Below the pieces are notes generated by a model. That model ran no database searches, was not told the DNA's origin, and worked only from the letters and a program-made list of their open reading frames with translations. Below, in pieces: positions 35,387 to 48,003 of a DNA stretch of 64,000 bases (within the stretch, counting starts at the first letter, position 1; each line of letters starts with the position of its first letter). The position numbers and the translations under genes are program-made. This DNA is from Dichomitus squalens LYAD-421 SS1 (Eukaryota; Basidiomycota; Agaricomycetes; Polyporales; Polyporaceae), in contig NW_006766905.1 of assembly GCF_000275845.1 (NCBI RefSeq), forward strand, positions 247,370-311,369, given 5' to 3'.

Positions 35387-37140
35387 ATGACGCGCATCAA
35401 CGCTCTGCTAGCTGCCATCGCCCTCACACTTCCCTTTTCCAGCTTGGTGGGGGCAGTGAACGTCACCGTTCCGTTCTCCGCGCCTTCAGGAGCGCAAACC
35501 CTCTCGCCAACACTTCTCTCGTTCTCTATAGAGCAAGATAACTGGCCTGACTGGGTCGGCACTAACTCACCAAACAACTTTACGACTGCCGCGCTCCAGA
35601 ATTTCGCTGCTCTCACTGGTACGCCGCCCAACATCCGCGTCGGTGCCAACTCGGAAGACAAAACTACCTGGTCGCCGACCGTCACGATTAACGTCGACCA
35701 ATTCCCTCCACCGAACAGCATCACTCCGTTTCCTGAGGCTAGCAGTATCACTGTCGGCGATGGGTTCTATCAGCTCTCTCGTTTCCTCCCACGCGGGACA
35801 CACATGACGTGGGGGATCAACTTCGGTGCCAATAACGCGACGAACGCTGTCAACATGGCCAAGTCGATTTTCCGCGCATTCCAGAACGCTGCTGTCATCG
35901 CGTCCGGAGTAGTGCTTGACCGCCTCGAGGTGGGGAACGAGGCCGATCTATACCTAAACAACGGACTGCGGACGGGCACATGGACTGTCAATACGTACGT
36001 CTCGGACTGGGAATCCATCGCAGGCCCCGTCGTACAAGCCGTTGGAATCACGGACGCAACTGGACCCGTCACACTGCAAGGCGCCTCGTTCGCGAACCAA
36101 GGGTTCACACCGAGCGAACTGTTCAACCTCGGCATTCTCGGCAGCACCCCTGGCAAGGCGATCTCTGTGTGAGTGTTTTTCCTTTCTCGACATGCTCGTC
36201 CATCACGCGGATAGGTACTAAACTGAGCTCCATTTGCAGGATCTCGCAGCACCACTACTCGGCAGCGTTCTGCAACGGCGGCAACTTCCCGCTCGTGTCG
36301 TTCCTGAGCAAGAGTGCCGTTCGTGGAAATCTGTCGGTCTTCACTGACGACATCTCTGCCACGCATGCGCAGGGGCTGCCGTATATTCTTGGGTATGGCA
36401 GCATGTCTTAGTCCTCGTGTCAGTAGTAAACACTAACGAAGGTGGACACTTGCGCAGTGAGACAAACAGCATTGCGTGCCATGGCGCGCCAGGCGTCAGC
36501 AACACGGCCGGCATCGCTCTTTGGGTGGTGGATTACACGCTCCATGCCTCGACGTTGGGCATCAAGCAGGCATTTTTCCATGAAGGAGTCGGATACAAGT
36601 ATGACTTCGTGAGTGCCTAAGATCGCTTCGTGTTGCTTCCCCCTCAATACGAAACTCCAACAGTTTCAGCCTATCAGTCTAAATCGTTCCATTGTCGACG
36701 GTTCACCGGTCGACCCACCCGCTCTGCCTCACGTCCAACCGGCATACTATGGCGGCATTCTCATCGACACCCTCATCGGCTCCACTGGTTCCTCCCAGAT
36801 CGTCGAGCTGACCGTGGACGACTCGAATACGTCCGGCTTCGCTGTATTCGAGTCTGGGCAGCTCGTCCGTGCTGTGTTCATCAACCTCAATTCCTGGTTG
36901 ACCACGAGCACCGGAACGCGGCCGTCAGTGCACATCGATTTCGGGGGTCTGACAGGGAGCGCTACCGCGAGGCGGCTGGTCATCCAGCATGCGGATGATA
37001 CGTCGAACGTGACCTTCGCGGGGCAAAGCTTCGAGACCCCGGGAAACCCCTTGCCTGTGGGGGAGGTGGTGACAGAGGATGTGGTCTTGAGCGAGGGCTT
37101 GGACTTGAGGTCGACGGAGGCGGTCTTGGTCGATTTCTAA
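35387..37140 (+). CDS. Secreted GH79-type beta-glucuronidase-like glycosidase
   Basis: Model: join(35387..36168, 36240..36392, 36458..36608, 36664..37140), 520 residues. A signal peptide (MTRINALLAAIALTLPFSSL) leads into a domain with LSFSIEQDNWPDW, IRVGANSEDKTTW, and LEVGNEADLY, whose glutamate near 185 fits the GH79 acid/base. The nucleophile candidate is E313 in GETNS, formed across an intron. VISQHHYS, AGIALWVVDYTLHAS and a C-terminal beta-rich domain follow. Fungal GH79 enzymes remove glucuronic or 4-O-methylglucuronic acid from glycans. The specificity here is an inference, and related heparanase-like activities cannot be excluded. Confidence 0.86.
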
Positions 37141-37801
37141 GATTGGTGACGAATACCGCTGCACCGTTTCGATTATGGTACAAGTTGTTCGATGTGACGC
37201 GAGCCAGAGTGAACTCTCGTCTCTGGGACGGTATGGGGGCCTTGTATCGTGTACAGTACTAACCACTCTGGCATAGCAATGTTTTCAGCAACTTTCTGTA
37301 CTGGAGCTATGAGAACACTCCGAGAACGCAGCCCCAGTGCTTGCCGCTGAAGACTGTCGCGAATCCACGGTCACGAGACAGGACACGCACGTTTTCGCGT
37401 GCCAGTGGTCGCAAGGTGAAAACGAACTTCTCAGTTTGTCACGGGCCGAAGACTGTCCATGGTACATTGTCCAGCCGCACTTGAAGCCAAGTAGAATATG
37501 TCCTCTCGGTTTAGAGTTATCTCGCACGTTGAACACTCGAAAGATGAAGGGCCGTGCACTGACACCAAAGCACGGGACGCCACACCCACCCAGATGCAAA
37601 CAAAGGTACGAGCAATTGTACCAGACCTTCCAGTGCGATTTGAGTAAAGTGCGTCTTGTAGGAGGATGATCAGGATTACAGCCCTGGGGCCACCAACATA
37701 CGATCGGAGCTGGATCAACATGTCCCTGGTAGAGTCGTATCGTCAATGCCGATCAAGAAGATTGAACGCGAAAGCGATAGACGACGCTGCGACTCCACTA
37801 G
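37141..37801. other. Intergenic region where copy 3 N-terminal exons would be expected
   Basis: This follows directly on the GH79-like stop. No segment resembling the N-terminal exons of the other DUF6697-type copies was found, which is why copy 3 is called 5'-truncated. Confidence 0.45.
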
Positions 37802-38892
37802 CCCAAATTCAAGGTCAAGGAGGAGATGCTGCTCAGTGACGAGTTCCTTCTCGACGCTCTCACTTGGGAGGGTCTCAATCACCGGTATCCCGTCCCTCTG
37901 CCAGAAGGGGTCGCAGAGTTCGGGCTGTCGCGCAAGTACATCTGCAGTCTCTACGGCGGATGTCGTCGAGGGACATTCATCAAGCCCGGCGACGAATGGC
38001 TGGGGTGGCACGGGCTCGACGACTGGGTGTACCTCACTATGGAGTTTGCTCCTCACGCTCCCACAAAGCCAGGACGTTCTGGTCTGTTCTTCGCGTGCAA
38101 CCGGGCGACGGAGACGTGGCCTCCTGAGATCAACAAGCCACGCAGACTCTTTGTCCGCCTTGCACATTCTCAATGGGTTTACATGGGACAATACCGGATG
38201 GCGCCGGGCCTGTCACTCACCGCAGACGCGTGGAAACAACAAAAGGATCAAGTACGTATCGGTTTTCATTGGCCAGCATAACAGGTGGCTAACCTTGATT
38301 GGGATCGCTGTGACCAGGTTCGCCGCACCTGGACGAGGAGCATCCTCCATAAACAATGGGGATTTCAGAACCTCGCAAGGATCTGGATCCGCAAGGAGAA
38401 GGGCGTTGACTAAAGATCACCGAAGAAGACATGGAAGAAGCGAGGGCGTTGGCCAAGCATATACGGAGCGTCGTGACTGAAGAGGACATGAGTGATGCTT
38501 TTGACTGTGGTGAGGAGGTACGCCCAGACGTCATGACCATGGTCCCTCTGTACCGCTCGCTCTGACGAAGTGTCTAGGAGATGGGAACGTACACTATGAC
38601 ATGCGTTGGCTACGACGCAGGGTTCTTGAACACTCTAGTGCGCAACGCACATAACTACGTTGAGGAGAGAAAGACATCCGAAAACCTGGAGAAACGTGTT
38701 ACGAAGAACGGCAAGGAGAATACGAGCAAGAGGCGGAAACCGAAGAACATAGAGCCAGAATCCGATGGAGATCATGCAAGTAGCCTAGTCTTGAGTGCCG
38801 AGGAAGAATATGCGGACGACAAGCCTCCTGACGATACGCAGTCGCGATCCTCAGGGCGACCAGCGAGGAGCAAACGTCGGAGGATGACTTGA
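37802..38892 (+). pseudogene. DUF6697-type copy 3, 5'-truncated and frameshifted
   Basis: Three exons are recognisable: 37802..38251 (KVKEEMLLSDEFLLDALTWE, YICSLYGG, WHGLDDWVYLTMEFAPHAP, WVYMGQYRMAPG), 38318..38517 and 38578..38892 (MTCVGYDAGFLNTLVRNAHN, then a Lys/Arg-rich tail ending RSKRRRMT). The middle exon is 200 nt against 201 nt in copy 1. After RIWIRKEKGVD it runs into TAA at 38411-38413, while the homologous KITEEDMEEARALAKHIR continues in the next frame, so one base has been lost. No N-terminal exons were found in the 660 bp between it and the GH79-like gene. A sequencing error could explain the single shift but not the truncation. Confidence 0.75.
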
Positions 38893-41800
38893 TTGCTTCC
38901 TGTAGGGCCACTGCCATATCTGTCAATAATAAGACTATGGGACACCTGATTATAGCCCGTCCGTCATCTCAATATACTTCGTGGCCATATGGTTGCCAAG
39001 AAGTGAGAGTTCTCGAGATCCATGAGAGAGAACAACCTGCACAGCGGCCGCGTGCTGCTGCGGCCGAGTACACAGCGCAAAGTGCGCGGCAAATACCGAG
39101 AAAAACACATGGACGCCGCGTATGGGGCGATGAAGCACGCGAGGACCACGCGATGCATGCATGTCGAGTGCACTCTGATAATTGGTTCAAGTACTGCCGC
39201 TGTTGACCTCGACAGCCTTGATCTTGGGTGGGCCTCGATCGTGTAATACAGCATGGGGTCGGCTTCTTCTCCATTCCTTTCGCATCGTGGGGTTCTCGTG
39301 GTGCTACGGTGCAGGAAACTATCCACGTATGTCCATACGTTCTCGTTCGCCCCTCATGTCGTACTTCAGTATCCGGGGAATGAAGTTCAGTCCTCGAGGG
39401 CTTGGCGGTGTGCGTACAGCGAGAGGATGAAGTGAGTCGCTGCATGAGCGTGTCTCGAGACACTCACGCTTGCGCTCAGACGGTCCTGTATGGGATGGGC
39501 CTGTTTCCGATATCTGTTCAAACCTCAGCCCGTGAGACTCTTGCCGCCTTACAGAAGAGATGCCCACCGATAACTCCTGAATATCAATATGCTTGTTAAC
39601 TGACTCGCTGTCCACCTTAACACAATGTCAACGTAGGAAGCGCATGCATGCACCCCTCTATCGAAGGTGTCGACAAGCACTCACATCCTCTCCGATGGCG
39701 GCATCTATTCGATCATATTGGAGAGAAGTCAGATGTGCGCACAGGTGGTCTCCGATGTCACCGAAGCCAGCTTCGCCTCACGCGACACCTGCTCCTGGTT
39801 TCTCGGCATTTGTAGTTAATCGCTAGTGCTGGCGATGCGATTGCACGCAGGGAATGACACGAAGTGCATGCTCCACCTTACGCCGAACCAGTCCAAGTTG
39901 CCGCATAGTATGTACTGTCATGAACAGGATCAGATATATCTGTTTCCAACGCGTCTTAATGTTATGTGCTTACCGCGTGCTTAGGAAGGGATCGAGCCAT
40001 GCCTTTGACGTCGTCCCTGCTTGCCGTGCGTAGTAGATTGTACGTGCACTCGATCGCTGCCCTGGGCAAAGAGATCAGAACCCATACAGGTGAACTGAGC
40101 AAGCGCGGGCATATTGGCAGCGCCGCAGAACACAAGTATCGCTACATCCGCAAATTACGCTCGAGTGAAAGCATACGGGCGTGCGACTGCTAGGCTAACG
40201 TTGTTCTATGATCGAGCACGGAGATGAGATGCAAGTCCACACCCTTATCACATGCTGGGAAGCATTCTTGCGATCTTCTCGAAACAGCTCGCTCCCGTTG
40301 CCCGTTCGCCCTGTAACCAGCCCTTCCGTAGCCCACCACCGCGATCCATGGTGAGTACGACATCATGACCAAAGGACACCGTCTACATGAGTGCATGCGA
40401 TGAACGCTGCTGATTTGCGGTACCCTGGCCGCATGTCGATCGTTTCCGGATCAAGCGCGAACAGCTACATCCCGTGCACAAAATGTACGCTCCAGAGATG
40501 ACGACGTACCACCATCACCCATCGCGCACTCTCCAAGAGGCCGCGCGTTGTCCGATGCGGTGTCGTTTGGTTTGCCGCAGGCCACGGGTCGATGTCACTG
40601 ACAATCTGCTCCCATAACCTTGGGTGACGTTGACGGGTCATTTCCAGCGCACCCCGCGTGTGCACGAAGGACGTGTGCCCTTCGAGTGACCCGAGATTGT
40701 GATTCCTACGAATAACATGGTGCGATTAGGGAACTCAAGTTCTGAACAGTCGTTAACAATCTCGCGCGTTGGGTGCTTGTTGAAATTTTGCTATCAACGC
40801 GTCGTTGTCGGTCGTCGCCCGACAGGATCTTACGCGTATTTATACTGACCCACGTGTGCCTGGACATTTCATGTAATCTGTCCCCTCGGTCGCCTGTAGA
40901 CCGTCCATCGATATCCATCATCGTGAGCTGTCAATGTGTCAATGACTCGAGTCACTTGAGTCAGAAACGCACCTGCGGTGGGCAGCGCACGCGCGGGATC
41001 CTCTCGATGGCGTTCGTTCGTCATTGTCTATCTTGTGATATCATGCTCGCGAATGCTTCTGAGGAACTAAATGCAGCTGCTGAGATGAATGGCGAAGCAA
41101 TGTGTGCTGGAGCGGCCTGGGAGCCAGGCGGGGGCGCAGAGTGGCGGAAGCGCTGAAGCGTGGCAGAGCGCGCGGCGCACGGCTGTCGCTTACGCTCGAC
41201 CACGACCACCAACACCGGCTTTTGGGCTTCCTCGTCGAATCGAACGTCTCGGCAGAGGAGCGGACATGACCGCAAGAACTGGTGCAGGGCACGGCGCTCG
41301 CATGAGCTGATTATGGGACCGGTCCGAAGGGCTGCGAACGGCGGTAATCAGCCTCGAGGCAACCACGACTTGCCATACAGGGCCACTCACCACATTGTGT
41401 AGCAGGTCGACGTCCTTGTACCCGCACACTCGCCCGCCACGTTGGAAACGCGAGTACAATGGATCGCCTCCTATGAAGGTGCGATCTCTTATGCTCCGCA
41501 CGTCTATCCTTTCCGACGTGTCATCTCTCTCATCCCCCGTCTAGTGACTTTGGCCTCCCAGAACCCCTCCGTAGATTATGTCCAGTCTATCGCCTCAGCG
41601 CAGCCGGATAGTAGCTCAGTCTCCTCCCGGACAGCAAGGTTAGTCATCGTTCAGCTTCTCACATCGCCCTTTGTTCTTCGCATGGTGTCGCTTCGCCGGC
41701 CTCTCACTTCACCGTGCTTCATTTCTCTTTGTAGTCGGTGCGGTAACCTATCATCGATCTTGTCACGGCTGAGCGCACCGGGGCGGGATCGCCAACTCTC

Positions 41801-41969
41801 GAAACAACGAGCCATTGTTTATTATGTGCGCTTGACGTCTGACGGGTTAGGCTATCAACCGTTTTGTCGTATTTGAGCCCGGAATCGACTTCTTTACGCC
41901 AGCACGCTTCTTTCTCCTCCTGCGTTCCCACCCAAGCTTATCAGTCCACTCTCCGCCACAGCAGGTCCA
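38893..41969. other. Gene-free region of 3 kb
   Basis: All frames are short and none shows splice-consistent coding. The last kilobase is the upstream region of the long gene at 41970, with a pyrimidine-rich leader. No tRNA, repeat array or transposase was seen. Confidence 0.5.
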
Positions 41970-44900
41970 ATGCAGAACATAACTCCCCGTGAGATGACGC
42001 CCTCGCCTTCGTTCCGGGAGAAACAGCGGACGATCAAGGCGCACTCGATGCCCGCCGTCCCCTCCCTCGGCCAGGTCCTCGCAAGCCAGAACGGCCAGAT
42101 ATCGGCGATGTACCCCCAGCCTCAGCAGCAGCAGCCGAGCCCTACCGCGTCCAATTCGTCCCACCAATCCCGCCGCTCGCCTCCCCCGACGTCGCGCATC
42201 TCCCCAACGACGTCTTCCAAGCTCGCCTCCGGCCCCGCAGAGCGATCAGGCTCTCCGGCCCCGCCCCTCCACCACGCCCACAGCACACCCGTCGTCCCAC
42301 AACTCATCAGCCAGTCCTTGCCGAACCCGCACCATCCCCGACCTGTCCCTCGAGCGCCGCCGCCGCCGTTCCTGAACCAATACCCGAACTCGGACGACCG
42401 GTGGGCGGTGACAGAGGAGCTCATGGCCGAGTTCGAGCGTGAGCACTACGCTTCTCACCCGGCAGGCATCGCCGGGGTCGCGTACGCTGGAGGTGCGGCG
42501 TCTAGCAACCTCAAGCGCCACGACCCGCTCAATGTCAACGTGAACGCCCCAGCGAAGGATCCGGCCGTAGAGCGCGTGAAGGCGACAGACCGCGCATCCC
42601 CGAAGGACTCGGATGGTGGGGGAGGAGCGAAGCGCCAGATGCCAGTGCAGATGAAGGAACAGAGTGGCCCCGCGGGTGCACGCGAGAGCCCGAAGGGCCA
42701 CACTCGCGAGCGCTCAGGCACGGTGTCATCTGCCCAGGCTCAACAGCTCCAAGGCGAGGTGCGTACGCCAGAGTACCGTGGCTCCCCGCAGTACCAGACC
42801 CCCATGGCCAGCCCGAACGAGCGCACCGCAGGCTACACGCAGTACGTGCCGGAGAACTACCAGCAAGGCGCCCAGCAGAACGTGCCGAGGAAGCCCGTTC
42901 CGGGAGCTGTTGGATCCGATGCGAGCTCGAACCGCCTCACGCCCCCCGCATCGTCGAAGCTTGCCACGAACACGCACACACCCCCGTTGCAGGTTATGGG
43001 CTCCCGCCCGCCGGATCGCTCGCTCCCGTTGCAGGAACCCGAGGAGGATAACGGGCACGAGGACTTTGACCAGGACGAGCCGGAGTACTCGGATCGGCAT
43101 CATGGATCTCCCACGCCTTCCTCTGACTTGTATCCTGAAGGCCACACGAACCGTTACGACAACCGCCACGACGATGACGACGATGACGACGGCACCCTCA
43201 ACGAAGAGGGCGAAGAAGAGCGACAGCAAAACAAGGGCAGCGAGGACTCCGAAGCGAGTGGGTACACCCCTCGTTCCCCGTCCACGACGCTCCCCGAACG
43301 ACCTCCGAACGTCCCGTATGCCTCGCAATCAAACCAGTATGTGGAGAACCAGAAGACGATCCGCGCCGCCAAGCATCGTTCAGGGATCACTGATCAACTC
43401 GGTATGCGTAGCTTTGATCCGACGATGTTCGAGCGCGACACCGTCAACAACCTGAGGAACGGCAGCGCTCAGGACGTTCCGTTGGCTGGCACACGGGAGC
43501 GTGCATCGCAATCGCCTCAGCAACAGCCCTCGCCTCCTCAACAGGATCCTCATAGACAGCAGATTCCTTACCCTCCGTATGATCCTCGTCAGTATTCTAT
43601 GAACCTGAACCGCGTTCTCGACCAGCGGCTTGGATACGGATGGAATCAGACGAGCGTCCAATCCGACGACATGCAGAGCCTCATTGACGACCCTACGTCC
43701 TCGTACCTCCGGACTTTCCTGGGCTCAGGGAGCGTCCGACCTGGTGCACCCATTCCGCCTACTCCCCAGAGCCACACCGCAGCCCCTTCTCCCTCCCCGC
43801 TCATCTCTGCCACTCCCTCCGACATCGAGCCCAGGCAGATCGGCTCGCCGTACCCATACCCATTCACGCACATCCGCCGCTCGACGGTGTCCGGCCCCAC
43901 GCCTGCGCTGTCCTCGACCTACGATCCGAACAACCCGAACATCATCCGCGAGCAGCTCGCGCTGCAGATGCAGATCTATGCACTCAACAACGGCCTTGCG
44001 CCTCCCTCCTCCGAGTCCGCGTTCTCCCCGTCTTCGACGCCCTTCCCGGGCCCTGGATACAACCCGTGGGCGTTTGTACCTGCTGGTGGGGGTCTCGGAC
44101 TCAATGACCAGTCAATGGCGGCGAGCATCCGGTCGAGTCCGAGTCATGAACCCGTGAACTTGCCCCCACCCCCGGCGATGCGCGGACGGGGGTTGCGGCG
44201 GCGCGAACAGAACGGGCACTTGCACGCGCAACCGACTGCTCGGCCCGCTCGTAGGGCCAAGCCTCCTCCGCGTGTCGATAGCACCCAGCCGAGGGAGACA
44301 AGTCCGGAGCCGTCGTCTGGCGAGGAGACCGCAGGTGAAGAGCGCTTCGTCGATCAGTACGTCAGGGAGCTGGATGGGAGCGTGAGCGGGAAGGGACGGG
44401 ACTGGAACGGAACGGAGATAGAGGTCTCGCCGGCTGCAGATGACGACGGAGAGTGGGTCGATGAGGAAGAGGATGGCGAGGGGGATGATCTGTTGGACCT
44501 GGAATTCCACCCCACATACGTGAGCAACCCTCAGAAGCGGAGAAGACGGTTCGACACGCGTTGGGATGCTTTGGTCCAGGCAGTAAGTTTGACGATGGTC
44601 GTCTTCACGCAACTTGATCTGACATCCTGTATCAGTTCCAGGCTCTCGATCGCGAGACGGATGCGACCTTGGTCGTCCTTGCTGCGCCATCTCACACTAC
44701 CAAGCTTCACTCACTCGCGTCGCGGTCGCTCCGCCGGGACCCAGCCCTCATCAATTCTACAGCGCTTGCGAGCGTCCGTCGCTCCTTCTCGCATCTCGCG
44801 GCTGAGCGCCGTGCTGCACGCAAGGCTCAACGCATGTCGCTCGCGGAGCGCTTGTCGAACCGTTCCGATTCGTCCGCTGACGGCTCGCCCGGCTCTGGCA

Positions 44901-45106
44901 CCCCAGGAGAGGTTGACCTCCGTCGTGCTCTGGACACCGCGCTCGGCAGTCTTGGTGCATTGTCCACTATCTACGAGCAGAGGGAGGCGCGGTGGCGCGA
45001 TGAGATGCGCAGACTCAACGAGGACCGCGAGCGCGTCGAATTGCTGCTGGCCCAGGCGTTGGGTCCAGTGTTGTTGAATGGGCACGTGGGTGTCAATGGA
45101 GAGTAA
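41970..45106 (+). CDS. Large disordered protein with C-terminal helical region
   Basis: Model: join(41970..44582, 44636..45106), 1027 residues, one 53-nt intron. The first 800 residues are Pro/Ser/Gln-rich and mostly disordered, with polyGln (PQQQQPSP), an acidic patch (HDDDDDDDGTLNEE) and Pro-rich tracts. A more ordered part (NPNIIREQLALQMQIYALNN) lies near 650-680. After an acidic block the end becomes helical and charged: RRRFDTRWDALVQA, FQALDRETDATLVVLAAPS, SLAERLSNRSDSS, STIYEQREARWRDEMRRLNE. No signal peptide is present. The conserved-looking C-terminus suggests a regulatory or scaffold protein. I recognise no family. Confidence 0.82.
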
Positions 45107-46011
45107 AGTTGGTTCTTAGAGAGGGCTCCGCACATGACTGTACCCAGTGTCTCGACGCGTGTGTATGTTATTGAGCAGATCTGAGCCCATCAGGGTCTCT
45201 CTGTACAGTTGTATGTCTCGAGTGTACCCATACATGTACCTGCGCTCCATTATGTAGTTCTACATACATGCCACAATGCACGAGGACCTGATTTCTCCCC
45301 TGCAAGCCTATGGCCGTCGAAGCTGACACCTCCGCAGTACAAACGGTTGTAGTAGAAGGTGACGGCCAGGTGAGTTCTCTAGCATGAAGGAGGTCTAGCC
45401 TTGACATGCCCTTCTCAGTGCAAAGGCCGAATGTTATGGTTTAGACTTGACTTATTCAGTTACTCTTGGACCCTTGCTACCTTGCTTGGACAGACCCAAA
45501 CGCTACACCTGTCTTAATATATGTGCTTGAACGCTAAGTACATGGAACAATTGCACCATGATCCCGATCATCGCTCGGATCGCCCGATCTTCCGAGTATG
45601 CATCGTCCACCGGAGAGCACCTACGGACGCAATTCGCCGTGACGGATGCGAGCCCTGCTGTTTCAAATTACAACACCCTGGAGTAAACGCCTTGTCTTCC
45701 AGAAGCTCGGCAAACTCGGCTGCGCGCAGGCTGTCGAAAATCAAGGGTCGTTGAAGTTAGGTGCGACATGCCGGTACGTCCACCTTTTCATTGACTCCCA
45801 CCACACTTTCTCAATAGTCTGCGGACTGCAGAATAGAGTCGTTTTCAGTTCTGCATCACTTCTACGTCGGTCGAACAGGCTCCGGAAAAGCTACGTGACT
45901 GAGGAACCCTAAGCAACAGCGCCCAGAACCACCGGGCGGATTCATCTGGGCAGGGGGTAAGTATGGATGGAGGACGCAAGAGAAGGGCGTTAAGAGGTGA
46001 AGCGAGCGGAG
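45107..46011. other. Intergenic region before DUF6697-type copy 4
   Basis: This is the 3' flank of the disordered protein gene and the promoter of copy 4. Short frames at 45521-45912 lack supporting exons. Confidence 0.5.
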
Positions 46012-48003
46012 ATGAGTGGAAGCGGGAACAAGGCCTTGCAAGCGACAAGTGAGTCTGTCTCCTGCAATTTTCGTACTCGTGGGGGCTGGACGCTGTACGC
46101 AGAGGAGATGCCATTGGGATTCACAAGCAACAGATGGACAGCGCTTTGCACGAGCTTCTCGCAGCGAAGGACTCAGAGATTGCGCTTCTCAAGCAGAAGC
46201 TAGCCATTTACGAACCATTGCAAGCATCGTTAGACAGCGCAGGCGCTCTGGGTGCCTTGAGCTTTAGCAATAATGAGATGGCCGTAAGCTTGAACCCATT
46301 TTGATGTGTACCACGTCAGACTGAATCGACTACGCTTTCCCTTCTTGCAGTATAGCGGCCCCCCCTCGCGTAGGAGTGGTGGAAGACCAATCCAGGATGG
46401 AGGTGCTTCGCAGGGGAGTCCAGGCAAGCTAATTGATACCGACGATCCTGACAAGGAAGCCGCTCAACTTGTGGGTCCAGACCCTGCGCAGGCTGGATCG
46501 CCTTCGCCAACCCAGAAGAAGCTCGATCTCCAGGATGATATCGAACTCTCAGATCCCGCATCCGATAGGGAGATCGTCGGTTCCTCCAACTTGTCCGGGA
46601 GAGGAAAACGTCGGAGGAAGGTTACGTGGAAGATCCGAGAGGGGTTTGATACCAAGACCAGGAGTAACATCTTGTCGGACAACGTGTGCCAGCGTAAACA
46701 ACGTAAACTCAATGCTGCGAGTAAGTGTAGGTCGCTTTCACATGCTGATGGGGACCAATTCTCAGCCGCCGTTCTGCAGCTCACCTTCAAAGGGACAGGA
46801 TCAATGCAAAGAAGGAATCAGATGGCAGCACTCGATTTGCTCATTGGGATGAACAGGACGTCAAACCGAGTGTCCCAATGGAGAGACCCAAAAAGCCGAA
46901 GGTCAAGGTATGCTACTACACAGTATCACAGCGCCACTATCGTTGACTTCACATTCTCAAGGAATCCATCAAAGAAGAAGTGCTGCCGGAGAGGCTTGTT
47001 TCAGATGACCAAATCTCAGTCAAGGACGACCCGCAATCGCTATCCGGTATGGGATTGAAAGACAGCTGCAACGTCAATGTCGGGCAGCTAGTAAATGTGG
47101 GTGCCTCCCGAGGCCGGGACCAGAACGTCTGTACTATCGTGCTGACGTCGCTTACGCCCCTCCCAGCCCAAAGCCGAAGTCAAAAAGGAATTCCTTCTGA
47201 AAGAAGAAGACCTCCTCCAGCTCGTCGCCCCCTCTGCCCTCTGCCCGCACCCCATTTCTCTCCCCAGAAATCAACGATTCGTTACCATCACCCGCGAACA
47301 GCTCAAGCAACGCTTCGGGGGCAATACGATGGAGACGTTTCCCCGCCCCAGCGCGCAACGCATCGCCGCACACGGCTACAACAACTTCATGTGCATCAAT
47401 CTTCTCTGGAACCCACACGGACCCCAAATCCCCGGGCATGGGGGGCTTTTCTTTGAGACGACGGTATGGCCGGGAGATCCATGGACGGCAAATCCCAAGC
47501 ATTCGGCGGTGCAAGTGTTGTTCACGAGGGTGTCCCAAGGAAAGTGGTTGTACCTTGGCGAGTATGAGTTGAGCGACGCTAGACCATTGACGGTGGAGCA
47601 GTGGAATGGGATGCATGAAGGGGTGGGTGGGATGTCATTGGCGCGTTGAGTAGCGTATTCACGTCCAGACCTGATCGCCAGAATCGAGTCATTTGGCCGA
47701 AGGAGATCGCGGAGAGAGACTGGGGCATTTCGGTGCGCGCCCGCATCCACCACCGCAGAGCGCTAGGTCGCGAGCCTACTCGAGATGAAGTCGAGAATGC
47801 ACAAGGCAGATTCAAGAACATCATGATGGATCAAGTACGAGCTGCGCTCGACTCGGGAGAAGAGGTGCGCATTGAAACATGTTTTCGTCCGTGCATTCCA
47901 CACTCAGAACGTACCGCAGTCTATCCAGGCGTGGTCCATGAAGTGCGTCGGATATGATGAAGACTTCCAGAGAGAGGTCATTAGGCTCGCAGGAAGAGGC
48001 TGA
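46012..48003 (+). CDS. DUF6697-type protein, copy 4, intact
   Basis: Model: join(46012..46048, 46105..46283, 46351..46720, 46780..46907, 46962..47096, 47167..47622, 47682..47864, 47908..48003), 527 residues; every exon junction is in phase. The N-terminus is a coiled coil (QQMDSALHELLAAKDSEIAL). A basic region (GRGKRRRKVTWKIREG) follows. The core domain begins EVKKEFLLKEEDLLQL and contains ITREQLKQRFGGNT, AHGYNNFMCINLLWNPHGP, GGLFFETT, KWLYLGEYEL, WPKEIAERDWGISVRARI and MKCVGYDEDFQREVIR. This is closest to the family pattern I remember and is the only copy complete from start to stop. It is probably nuclear; function unknown. Its acceptor for exon 2 ends GCAGAG, chosen to keep the coiled-coil frame. 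Confidence 0.85.

Noticed and set aside
42664..43455. 263-codon plus-strand frame inside the gene at 41970-45106, and the 200-codon frame opposite it
   Set aside because: Both are GC-driven shadows rich in Arg/Thr/Pro or Arg/Val. The 1027-codon frame explains the region.
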